Of a DNA stretch of 64,000 nt, positions 49,365 to 60,305 are shown in pieces. Each line of letters opens with the position of its first letter. Positions within the stretch are counted from its first letter, which is position 1. The translations under genes and the position numbers were made by a program. This DNA is from Gordius sp. MW1 (lineage: Eukaryota > Nematomorpha > Gordioida > Gordea > Gordiidae): the NCBI GenBank assembly GCA_964036665.1, contig OZ038526.1, forward strand, positions 8,308,001 to 8,372,000, read 5' to 3'. Under the pieces are notes generated by a model. The model was not told the DNA's origin. It saw only the letters and a list, made by a program, of their open reading frames with translations, and did not search any database.

Positions 49365-49910
49365 ATTACTAATTACCAATCTTTTGTGTGTGAAATGTGT
49401 ATTAACAAGTGTCAGGCCCTACCACTTGTTATTAGTTGATATATCAAATTAATTTTGAATTATATACATATGCAAATAGCGTTTAAGAATGCAATTAAAA
49501 TGCACATAATCGAAAACATAAAAATACAGAGGTGAGGTTACCTGATCCTTTCAAAGAACTTTGATATTCAAAACACAATGAACAATTGGGTTTAGAATAA
49601 TATGAAGCCGAAAACGTGGAATACAATAAAAGCAATCTAATAAATCAACACGTGCACACTCAAATAAACGAGTTTTCTCAGTTATGAAAAAGTTTGTGCC
49701 ATTAGGTTAAATATTTAGGAATGGGTTTAATATATTGATTTTCCCTAGGTATTTGAAAAAAGTTGGACACGTTTCGCATACAAATCAATAGGCCCAAATT
49801 TTTTTTAGTAAACATTAACGGTGTTATTTGCTAGAGCTTAAATTTAACACTTTATGCTTTTAAGATGTAATGTCTTCCTCTAGGCTTATAATTATTATTA
49901 TAAATGATAT
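49365..49910. other. no gene seen
   Basis: AT-rich spacer between the HINE copy and a G-run MITE; no exon or transposon ends recognised. Confidence 0.25.
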
Positions 49911-49913
49911 AAT

Positions 49914-50060
49914 CATGAGCGTAGCCAGGTTTTGGATTAGGGGGGGGGGGGGGGGCAAAACGTAAAATATTTTAATTTATAAGGATTTTTGCATTGAAAA
50001 TTTTTTTTTCTCGCCATTTAGGGGGGGGGGGGGCAGCCGCCCCCCCTGGCTACTTTCATG
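49914..50060. mobile_element. G-run MITE (GGCGTAGCC family)
   Basis: ATGAGCGTAGCCAGGTTTTG plus an 18-G run, AT-rich core, a second G run, then CAGCCGCCCCCCCTGGCTAC. Complete except for a worn right terminus. Confidence 0.75.
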
Positions 50061-50197
50061 GATACAATTAGTACCAAATACCTAACTTGTATTTAGTTAG
50101 CACGGCTACAAATAGAAGTCTTATAAATTGCCCATAAAGTAGATACAAAGTCGACCAATCCAGAAAGGAAAAATTAATCTATGGTATAATTTAATTG

Positions 50198-51045
50198 TAG
50201 GGGAAACCGGGGCTACTCTAGCCATAAAAAATACAATCACGTTTTAAAAAAATTATAAATTTTAATATTTTGACGGAACAGATTTTTAAGGTTTATTTTG
50301 CCTATAGGAAAAAATTTGGAGGGAAATAAGTAACAGTTTTCTCACAAATTAAGTCTAAAAAATACAAAAAAACCTAAAAATTTAAAAAATGCCCGGGGCT
50401 AATAGCCGATAGATTAACCCTGACGTTTTTACTTTTATATTAGTCTATGCTAACTCAAATCAATAAAAAGACTGTTTCATTATAAAAAATATAGAAAATG
50501 CAAAGTAATATAATTGTATTTTATAATACAATTAAAAAAGGGGTCAAGATGACAATCTGACTTAAACACACTTAAAAGACAGATTCTGCAATGGAAAAAA
50601 ACTTTTAGCAGTATTCTAATGTACAATCGTAGTCTATATCTATTCCAAATTACTAATTTAGATAATTATACAAAATTTTTATTTTTTAAATCTTGTCATT
50701 TGTAGGACGCAATGGCTAGCACTAGCCCATCTCCGACTAGCCCCGACCCCTATTTTTATAAACAATTAATAGTTTAACATGTTATATTGCATATCATTAG
50801 ACGGTTTTTATAAAAAACATCCCTTTATAGATAAAACTTAAATTAGTTAAAAATATAAAGCTAAAAATATGCGAAAAATCGTTTTTCCTCTATAAATTTT
50901 AATTTTTTTTTCTAAACAAAATTTTTTTTACTTATACCTTATAAATACACATATAATTTAAATTTTAATTATATATCATTATTATTTTAAAAATAATCAC
51001 AAAGATGATAGTAACCTCGGGCTACGACTAGCCCCGGTCTCCCTA
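50198..51045. mobile_element. non-autonomous element, GGGGAAACCGGGG ends (copy A)
   Basis: Left TAGGGGAAACCGGGGCTACT and right, reverse-complemented, TAGGGAGACCGGGGCTAG, forming imperfect inverted repeats with TA at each edge. TA duplications would suit a Tc1/mariner-type MITE. About 848 bp, AT-rich, no frame. Homologous to 19878-20780. Confidence 0.75.
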
Positions 51046-51049
51046 CTGA

Positions 51050-51825
51050 TCCCCTGAGGGTAGTTAACACCTAATGCTACCAAAATTTTTCACTTAATTT
51101 ATTACTCATTTTTTTTGTGTTTTATCCTTCTGAAATTTAAAGTATTTTGTATCAAGAAAATTACTTTGGCGTGGCATTCATTATTTTGATAGCTTATTAT
51201 CTAGTTAAGTAAAATAATTTTGCACATTTTAAGCTCCAAAATAGTGCTAAAAGCTATGCCAAAACAAGTTAAATAAAGTCGTTGCACTTTTGCCAAGAGT
51301 TGCTACAATTTAAATTTAGGCAAAACATGTTCGGATAATTAATTAGAGAACGTACTTTTTTACTGCGATTTGCAAGTTTACTCTTACACATTGAAGATAA
51401 CATAATATGTAAAATGTCAAGGTTCATATAAGCACTAATAATAATTTAATCGATCTTAATGTCTCTTTTACTGTTAATTGTTTCAAATATGCAAAGTTTT
51501 GTATGTAATCAGCTAAAGCGCATGCTTCATTTACTTTGATTATTGTTTTAAATAACGACATGCAATTTAAATGCAAATACATTTACAAAGAATCAACTTT
51601 GTTACAAATTGTCTACTGTTTGCAAAGGTCCTTACTCCTTAGGGTTAGGGTTTAACTAAAAAGAGATGAATATTTCTTAAGTTTTTAGAACTGTCCGTCA
51701 AAAATAGAATTCATATAGCTGGCAGGCCCCCCCCCCTTCTAAGAGCAAAAACGGGGCCCCATGGGCCCCCCTTAGGAGAAAAATCTTGGGCCCCTGGGCC
51801 CCTTAAGCCATTTATTTTATTTTAG
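51050..51825. other. no gene seen
   Basis: AT-rich, ending in a GGGCCCC-rich palindromic patch at 51724-51815 (GGGGCCCCATGGGCCCCCCT and TTGGGCCCCTGGGCCCC) that looks like a worn transposon terminus. Confidence 0.3.
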
Positions 51826-51826
51826 C

Positions 51827-52653
51827 TTAATAAAGAAACGATATAATGATTATTATTATTGTTTTTATAAAACTTTTAAATATAATATTACAAATAAAGA
51901 TGTTATTAGAAAGCAAAAAACGTTCAAGTGATTCATTTTTTTCATCATTTTTTAATTCAACAAAATCCATTTCTGATAAACTAGGTCCAGTCTGTTGAGA
52001 TTTAGGAACAAACAAATTGATATCCTCTAAAATATTTGCTTTCATGTTCGCAGCGCATTCTTTGAGAATCCAATTTCAATCTGTTTTAAAAGCAGGATGG
52101 AGAATAGCCGCCGACAGATTTTCTTTGCTAAAAAGATCCAAAAATCTATTAATTAGCTAGATTATACGTTATAAATAATATTAAACCTGTTATTGATGCC
52201 TTGAGTAATAGCATCTTTTAATGGCTTACACCATTTCAAGGAGCCCATAGATTCAATTTTCATCAATATTTGAGTGATTGTCGGGGTATAATATGCAAGA
52301 TACATATAGTTTTGCCCTTCCAAAAACTCAATTGCCTTTGCAATTGGTTCCATGACCTTTAAAAACCATTTTAAAATAATGCTAATGTTTAAATAAAAAT
52401 AAAATTTTACATGGCAATATTTTGCAATAAAATCACATTCATGTAATGTGAACTTTTGAAGATTCAGCTTGTCACATACACTTTGTAACCCATCAAATCG
52501 TCCCTTTATAATGAAAGTTATGTGCCTCATAGAATTGTGTAAGGAATTTAATCTTGTAATTAAAGGACATATAAAATAACAACCAAGTTGTTTTTTAAAC
52601 AACTCAGCAGCATGAGTTGATCTACCTTGCAAGTTCCACAACTGCTTAACCAA
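51827..52653 (-). pseudogene. hAT transposase C-terminal half, decayed
   Basis: Minus strand 52653-52162: LWNLQGRSTHAAELFKKQLG, then TRLNSLHNSMRHI (compare TRWNSxYDSLxRL of hAT proteins), VMEPIAKAIEFLEGQNYMYL, and PTITQILMKI. After a stop, 52150-51827 continues RFLDLFSKENLSAAILHPAF, then MKANILEDINLFV and an acidic end. The order matches the region between the hAT catalytic core and hATC domain. The conserved Trp of TRWNS is Leu and the final hATC motif is gone. Confidence 0.7.
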
Positions 52654-52754
52654 TTAAAGGAAGTGAACTTTATATAAATTACCATAAGTCGAAAAATTTA
52701 TTTAACAAACACTACCGTGAATAAAATACTAAATAATATTTAAATTATATATTA

Positions 52755-52952
52755 ATTTTAATGCAAATTGAAATTGGCAAAAGGAACTTAAAAGGAACTT
52801 GTAAGTAGTTCCTTTTGCGATAAATTGAGAAAAAAAGGAACTAGTTCCAGTTCAAGTTCCTCATTTTAAAAATGAACTTATTAGTTCCTTTTTTTTAAAA
52901 GAACTAGTTCCTTGGAACTAGTTCCTTGGAACTAGTTCCTTTAACAGCTCTA
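52755..52952. repeat. GGAACTAGTTCC subterminal repeats and hAT end
   Basis: At least eight AAGGAACT / AGTTCCTT units, several as the palindrome GGAACTAGTTCC, finishing TTTAACAGCTCTAG. The terminus (TAGAGCTGTTAAAG in reverse) equals the right end of the hAT at 19783-21886. These are probably transposase-binding repeats of the element encoding the relic at 51827-52653. Confidence 0.7.
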
Positions 52953-52959
52953 GTGATAT

Positions 52960-54645
52960 CCCATCATAAGTTTGATTAATTAATATTAATAACCAATTCC
53001 TGAATTTTATAGACAATTGTTAACGCATCAAAACTTTCAAGGAATAAATATCCTACAAAAATTCATTATGTTTGTCTTTGGACGCTAAGTTATTCTGTGC
53101 ATCTCACATCTCTAATTTCATCTAAAATTATTAAATAAAAATTTGATTCATTTAATTTTGACAGAATGTTTTTAAGGTTAATATAGCCGTTAAATTTATG
53201 AGTTCATCTTAGTTTTTAGGTGGTGAAGGGGGGGGGGTGTGTAAATATATCTCTAATATCATCAGGGACAATAATTTCTAAATACTCATTATCAAACGAA
53301 TTTTAATTTCATAATTAATTTTTTTTTATTTTATGTTATAATTACACCTTTTGAGTTGAGGATCACCTTAAAAAGGCTTTTAAATGTTCTCAATATATTC
53401 CTGATATAAATGCTGCCTGAAAATGCTGCCATATTGCATATGTAAAATTAAAATTTGTATACATATATGGCTAAGATTTTTAGGGTTGTGGCAATAATTT
53501 TTTATAAAAACTTGGTTATATAGCTTTTTAACTATTTGTATTATTTTTTAAAATGTCAAAGATTTCTTGCCAATATCCCCGTTCCACTTTGTGCCCTTAC
53601 AATTCATTTATACAAAACTTATTATACCATGTGAAATTATTAATATTGTTTCAACTATATTATTTTGTTTTATTTATGAATAAATTTTATTTATTTTATG
53701 CCCTATGAACATAAGGGTCTGAGATATACCACTTTGATGTTATTAGAAAAAATACACAAGGTAGTAGCCATAGGCGTAGCTACGGTTGCCTCATGGGGGG
53801 GGGTTTTCCAATAAAAGAATTTATATAATACTATTAAAGAAAAATTTATTATGCTTATATACAGTAGTGACGGAGGTAGGACTATCTAATTAGGGGGGGG
53901 GGGGGGTAATTTTGTGTCAAGAATATCGTTTAAACAAGAACTTATTAAATTATATAAATTCAATATCTACGATGGGTTTTTGGTGAAAATTGCATTAATA
54001 ATATTTTCAGAGACGCAAATTGCAAAGAGCTCTTTCCAATTTTTCTGTTTGCGCTAATTAGGGTCATTGTTTGAACTAAACACTTGCATGGGCCATTTAG
54101 GCTTAAATTTCCCACTAGAACCAATAATTGTCCCGCCCGGGACCGTTTAAATGAAATTATAAGCCTAAGTTCGCCCAGCTGATTTTTGCAAAACATAGGT
54201 TCAGACACCTATCCAAAAAAACTGTTTCCGCGGCTTTTTAAACCTTTTTTGTCAATACTAAAACAATCATTTATTTATATGTTGAAAATCGTCAATATTA
54301 ATCATGTTAAATATATCAGTCAACAGGTTTTTGTTTCTTCCAACAATTAACGCGCCGTTAAATTTTCACTAGTAGCACTTAAAGCTGCATAAAACATTTA
54401 TGATATTTAAAACTCTATGCAAGGCTAAATTTATATAACTAAATATACCTATTTTTGTTAATTTTTTCTCCCCTTATTAAAAAAAAAAACTTTTAGAATC
54501 CACTTATTTAAAAATCACAAGTTTTATGAGCAAATAACAAACAAAAATTAATATTGGATTAATTATATAGTAAAGTTAAACAATAAAATCTGATAAACAT
54601 CATCAAAAAACACCATTTTTATATATTAAAATAAAAGGTATTGCC
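52960..54645. other. no supported gene; decayed fragments
   Basis: Contains G-run MITE scraps at 53766-53812 (GGCGTAGCTACGG plus G run) and 53893-53907. A minus-strand frame at 54208-53960 (FCKNQLGELRLIISFKRS...) could be decayed coding sequence; another frame there reads KNWKELFAICVSENIINAIF. I cannot assign a family. Confidence 0.3.
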
Positions 54646-54654
54646 CTTACTAAT

Positions 54655-54750
54655 AGCTAGGCCCGTCCCGAGCCCGTTCTATTACCATAATGCTCGTCCA
54701 AGCCCGGCCCGCAATTTTTAACAAACATCTTATTCATGCCCGGTTTTGGC
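54655..54750. mobile_element. hAT GC-rich end fragment
   Basis: TAGGCCCGTCCCGAGCCCGT ... AAGCCCGGCCCGC, then CATGCCCGGTTTTGGCGG. Matches the subterminal repeats of the GGCCCGG hAT group, with no full terminus. Confidence 0.5.
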
Positions 54751-55369
54751 GGTGACAACTGTATTTGCTTTAAAAAAATTAGCTATATCATGATCATTAA
54801 AAATTAAACTTTAAAAAATGAATTTACTAAACCCTAAGAGATATTAATTTAAAGTTAAATTATTACATCAATTTCTACTGTAGAATTAGCACGCACAATT
54901 TCCAAAGAAATTAGATTTTAAAGTATGAATAAATGAAGCATGTGTTAATAAAATGTGCAAATCGCTTATTAAAATCATCATTTACATTGAGTGTTAATAT
55001 TTGTATTTTATTATTATACTCTTATTAGTAAACCCGCAATTTATATAAACAATGAATTAATGTAAGTTTAAATAACAATGTTAAATACTTAGAAAAATAA
55101 AATTATTAATTACCTTTATAACTAAAATTTGGCTTGCATCAGCATTTTCCTCGTTTAATTTAGGGGTTGAGATAGTTTTTTAGAGAAATAATTATGTAAT
55201 TATGAATTAAATTTCTTCTTATTAGAAAACACGCACGGGACAGAAATTTTCTGTTAAATAATGTTAGAATTAGTAGATTTCATCCAAAATTAAATATCAA
55301 ATTAATTAAGATAATTTGTTATTTCTATAGGCGCAACACACACAAGACTCCTATTCAATTTTTTTTGTC

Positions 55370-55643
55370 AATGGGGGGGGGGGGGGGGGTTAGAACCCCC
55401 CCCCCCCCCCCCCCCCTTCCCTACGCTACTAATAGTAACGGAATTTTAAGTTTGTCCAACGTTTATGAGGGAAAAAATTTTCAATTGCATTTGACCCATG
55501 GTCGTATCCAGGTTTTGGATTGGGGGGGGGGGGGCAAAACATAAATATTTTTAATATTTAAGGGTTTTCGTTGGAATTTTTTTCGACCAGCTCAGCCCCC
55601 CCCCCCCCCCCCCCCCCAAGGCAAAAAGGCTAGCTACGCCACT
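55370..55643. mobile_element. two adjacent G-run MITE copies
   Basis: A collapsed copy at about 55372-55432 (19-G run directly followed by a C run and CCTACGCTACT) and a fuller copy at 55497-55643 (GGTCGTATCCAGGTTTTGGA ... CTAGCTACGCCACTG). They immediately precede the second HINE copy. Confidence 0.65.
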
Positions 55644-55668
55644 GATAGCTGGCTTCATTGTAACTGTT

Positions 55669-58412
55669 TATTAATTGCTATGCAATTTATGGGCTCGTTT
55701 TTGGTTGTCCGTTGTCCGTTGTCTGTCCGTTGTCCGTCCGTTACCCTCCCTATCTATTTGCATTGGGTATATTAGGTTATCGCTTTTTTAAATTAATGCA
55801 TGAGAAAGAGGTGCCCCACCCCTCATCTCTATCTCCCTCGCTGTGTTATTTTTTAAATTAATGCATAAGAGGTGCCCCACCCCTCATCTCTATCTCCCTC
55901 GGTGTGTTATATTATATATAAGATTTGTTAAATTATCTATTATATAATAAACATAGATAAAAGTTGTTTACTTTTAATGCTATGCAATTTAACTAGTTAT
56001 ATAATAAACATAAATAAAAGTTGTTTACTTTTAATTGCTATGCAATTTAACTCGTTTTTGTTATATAATAAACATAGATAAAAGTTGTTTACTTTTAATG
56101 CTATGCAATTTAACTAGTTATATAATAAACATAAATAAAAGTTGTTTACTTTTTAATTGCTATGCAATTTAACTAGTTTTGGGGTTAGAATCCCGGAGTT
56201 TTTTTGACTCTTATGATTGTTCTTGTTACTATCATTGATAATAAGAATTTTTGGCCGTCCGCTGGCTGCTGACCAATGAAAAAAATGACCATTGGCCAAA
56301 ATGTGAATCGAAATTATTTTTTTGTTTTTTTTTGACTATTATGATTGTTCCTGTTTCTACCATTGCTATTATGACTTTTTGGCCGTCCGCTGGCTGCTGA
56401 CCAATGTTATATAATAAACATAAATAAAAGTTGTATACTTTTAATTGCTATGCAATTTAACTAGTTTTTGGGTTAGAATCCCGGAGTTTTTTTTGACTCT
56501 TATGATTGTTCTTGTTACTATCATTGATAATAAGACTTTTTGGCCGTCCGTTGGCTGCTGACCAATGAAAAAAATGACCATTGGCCAAAATGTGAATCCG
56601 AGTTTATTTTTTCGTTTTTTTTGACTATTATGATTGTTCCTGTTACTACCATTGCTATTATGACTTTTTGGCCGTCCGCTGGCTTCTGACCGATGGAAAA
56701 AATGACCATTGGCCAAAATGTGAATCGAAATTATTTTTTTCGTTTTTTTTGACTATTATGATTGTTCCTGTTCCTACCATTGCTATTATGACTTTTTGGT
56801 CGTCCGCTGGCTGCTGACCAATGGAATAAAATGACCATTGGCCAAAATGTGATTCGAAAACTTTTTTTTCGTTTTTTTTTGACTATTATGAATTTTACCG
56901 TGTCCTAGCTGCTGACCAATGGAAAAAAATGACCATTGGGCCAAAATGTGATTCGAAAATTTTTTTTTGGTTTTTTTTACTCTTGTGAATTTATATCTAC
57001 TTTTACCGTGTGCTGGCTACTGACCAATGGAAAAAAATGACCATTGGCCAAAGTGAGCATCAAAATATTTTTTTTCGTTTTTTTGGCTATCATTGACTTA
57101 TAGAGTATCTGTTGGTACTGACCAATAGAGAAAAAGTGACCATTGGCCAAATTTTTGATTTTTTTAATTAAAAATTGTTCAAATTCAACAAAAAATTTCT
57201 CCCAACAATTCTGCAAATTCTTAACATTGTGTTGTTTTATAATATAATGTTTGTTAGACCCATAATCACTAAAGGCCATAAAAACTAATGTAATACGCAA
57301 CTAGATGCAAACACTAAATCTAACCCTAACCCTTGCCTATATTACATTTTGCCTTTATTACATTTTGCCTATCAGAGATCAAATTGCCCGGCCCGGCCCG
57401 CTGCCCGAACAGGCCCGGCCCGACCCGGCCCGTGGGCCGGGTCGGGCCGGGCAACTGTCCTAAATTTTTATTTTCGGGCGGGCTCGGGCGGGCACGAAGA
57501 AGATAGGATTCGGGCAATTCGGGCTTAATGAGTTTTTAGATAGTGTATTTTTTTGTTACTTTTCATTAAATTGCATATGAAAATGCTAAAAAATCGCCAT
57601 CCGTCCCCAAGTTATTTTTACAATTTTTGCCACAACCCCTTTATTTCCATCAAGTCCCTAGCTAGGTTATGGAAAGGATTAAAATATTTATATTTATGCA
57701 GCCCTTTCATTGTTCGTAATTCGCATGTGCCGTCTATACTAGTACAAAATCGTCACGCCCAAATTGATACAACGCCTGAAAGTGTTAAATTTCATTCTAA
57801 TATCATTTAATTTTTTAACAAATGATTTAACAAGGCTTCTCCAAATTCGCCTTTATTATTCCCTAATCACTCATCGCTATCGCTAAGCTCAAATATTTTA
57901 GAAAGACCAAATACTACGTTTTTTTGACCAATTAGGATTAAAATTAAAGTACAAAAGTTTCATTTGAAAAAATCATTCGACTTTTAAATATTAAAAGAAT
58001 TTTAGGTCGCAAAATTTCGGGCCTAACAGGCAAATTTAATATTTCGGGCCGGGCATTTCGGGCAGCATTAATGTTTCGGGCGGGCTCGGGCGGACACCAG
58101 AAGGGTTCGGGCGGGCTCGGGCGGGCAATGAGGTTAGAGAATTGAACCGGGCCGGGTTCGGGCAGAAAATTCCTAACAAATCTGACCTCTGTTGCCTATA
58201 ATGGAAAATTTGTATAAATAATTAATTAATCATTAGGCATTTAATACCCCCCTATAGGCATTCTCGCCCCTTCCCACCTTTCTCGCCCATAAATTGCATA
58301 GCAAATATGATACATTTATACGAAGTACAGATGAGTCGTCCCCCCTTCCCTTCCCCTCTTCCCTCCCTTCCCTTCCCTTCTCCCCCTTCCCACGAGGGCC
58401 GAAGGCCCGAGT
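55669..58412. mobile_element. Helentron-like element (HINE), copy 2, with nested hAT
   Basis: Same order of parts as copy 1: the TATTAATTGCTATGCAATTT hairpin, a GTCCGTT/GTCTGTCC run, the ATAATAAACATAAATAAAAG units, and the GACCATTGGCC units (56260-57140). Then come the inverse GCCCATAAATTGCATAGCAA and the GAGGGCCGAAGGCCCGAGT hairpin end. It differs from copy 1 by an 819-bp hAT insertion (57373-58191). Identity to copy 1 is high over long stretches, indicating recent activity or segmental copying. Confidence 0.6.
57373..58191. mobile_element. non-autonomous hAT element with verified empty site
   Basis: Ends CAGAGATCAAATTGCCCGG and (reverse complement) CAGAGGTCAGATTTG. The duplicated TTGCCTAT flanks it at 57365-57372 and 58192-58199. 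The other HINE copy has a single TTGCCTAT at 49149-49156 with the flanking sequence joined, i.e. the pre-insertion state. Same family as 26511-27634. Confidence 0.92.
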
Positions 58413-58419
58413 ATTTTAT

Positions 58420-59205
58420 ATATATATATATATATATTAAATCAAAAAGAGAGAGGCAAATTAATAAGGGACGAGTTAGTAATTGAAAGGGTATATTATA
58501 TCCCCGGATACCTGGAGTTAAATATGTTAGAGATGACATTTATAGTGCTCAATTTTCATAGATAACATTATTTAAAGATAATTTATATTATAAATTTACC
58601 AGGCATTTGGGATTTATTAGTAAATGAAACCGTTACATTAATATTATATGATAAATATATTTTGAGATGTGGCAATATAAATATAATTTAATTTCAATCA
58701 ATTAATTAAGGTGGTTCAACCATTTAAAACCTCAAAACAAATAAGAGTTTAATCCTAGCTTAAATATGTAGTTCCCCCCACGTTCGATTAATATCGCTCA
58801 AAAATTCACCGGCACGTGGTCTCACTGGCAATACTACTAGTAATTTGATGATCACTACGCCGAAAGAAAACCTAATCGTCTAAACTTATAAGGAGGACTA
58901 GACAATTTCAAGGTTAGTTCACCTAAGTGAGTGACTATTACTTAATGAGATTTGATGTGTTGAATTATAAAGTTTAAATAACATCTTAGACTAACTAATA
59001 TGACGCTATTTTAGGTTACCTAATATTATAAACGCGTGTTTGCATATGCTTTTCTAATCAAAGCTAGAAGCATATTAAATAAATAAACTATTCTATATGA
59101 AAGATACGGTCAAATAATATTAGAGATTTCTGAACGTTATATTATTACCCTTGAGTTGTATTAGGTGTGAATAAAAAATTCGAACTAGAGAGATATAATG
59201 CGTAT
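58420..59205. other. no supported gene
   Basis: Begins with a short TA repeat (58426-58437) that directly follows the HINE end, then AT-rich sequence. A slightly GC-richer patch at 58760-58900 is open in short frames on both strands without known motifs. Confidence 0.25.
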
Positions 59206-59207
59206 CA

Positions 59208-59420
59208 GAGATCTGCAACTAGCCGTTTTTAAGAGGTCGGCCCGCCCGTACCGGTTTCAAAAACTCCGGCCCGCCCAAGTCCGTCCGTAACTTTTTTTAC
59301 ACTTCAGGCCCGTTAGTACCCCTTTCGAAAACTTTAAGGCTAGCCCGGGCCCGTCGGTAATTTTTTCATGAACTTTAGACCCCCTACAAAGATCGGCCCG
59401 TTAAGCCCCGCCCATGAAAT
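59208..59420. mobile_element. hAT fragment, GGCCCGC type
   Basis: CAGAGATCTGCAACTAGCCG followed by repeated GGCCCGCCC and GGCCCGTTAG motifs. A left terminus without a partner. Confidence 0.5.
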
Positions 59421-59429
59421 CTAAAATTT

Positions 59430-60300
59430 ATACAACATTTATTGCGATTTTAAAGATATTATTATTAGGATACCCCGAGCGATTGAATGGATATTTTTAA
59501 GGGTTACACTATCCTTGATTCGTAAAAAATATTTTTTAGTCACTTTAAGTGTTGTGATCGTTCATAATATTTTTAATATCATGCCCTAATTTTTTTAATG
59601 AAGAAATGGGTTGTAAAAAAGACTTTTTTTGAAGGGTATTATTAATAAATTCTAAAGTACAGCATAAAGTTCTGAATGAGTGAGAGTGACTTTTATAATA
59701 ATAATTGTTATTTAAATAAGGAGTTTAACAGCTTGTGAATTTGTAGGTGCACATTGGTAATAAAACTTTTCATTAACAAAAATTGTAATATGATAATACA
59801 TTTGGATAATGTTGGCAGCGTGAAACGTGATCTAGATATATATAAGGCCCAAAAAAATGCTACAAAATATCATAAAAAAGTAGCCGAATTACAAAAATGT
59901 GCAAAACTTTAACATTTGACCAAGGCGTAATCTAGACATTATCCCATAGATAGTTAGTTAGGTAATGTGGCATGTTAATATAACATAAGCTTTTCAAATG
60001 CTGTTAAATAACCTTTGGTGGTCCATTTCATGAAAAATCTAAATACAGCAAATATAAATGATAGAAAATAACTTACATTAAATAATCAATTGAAACATTA
60101 TATTCATGATATAATATATTGCATAAAAAGCTTAATATGGATTAAAACAATGGTTGAAAGACAAAAGCCTAATAGCAAAAATATATAGATTTAGAAATAA
60201 TTTCTCTCAGTTTCGGTCTTGTACATAGGGGCCTTATAACTATAACGGTCTGATATTGTCTTGTGGGGCGTAGGGTCGTTTTTACTTTCATCAATTTTAG
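59430..60300. other. no supported gene
   Basis: AT-rich. A 39-codon + strand frame at about 59790-59910 reads VKRDLDIYKAQKNATKYHKK and looks like coiled coil, without supporting context. The minus strand at 60300-60190 has a polar frame (KIDESKNDPTPHKTISDRYS) that could be an additional 3' exon of the EFA6 gene, but its phase does not match the donor I can see. Confidence 0.3.
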
Positions 60301-60305
60301 TCGAG

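Noticed and set aside
53960-54208. Possible C2-like or transposase exon on the minus strand
   Set aside because: Similarity is too weak in any single frame and no splice partner or terminal repeats were found.
60190-60300. Extra 3' exon for the EFA6 gene (KIDESKNDPTPHK...)
   Set aside because: The frame looks coding, but its phase does not fit the only good upstream donor, so it was left out of the model.
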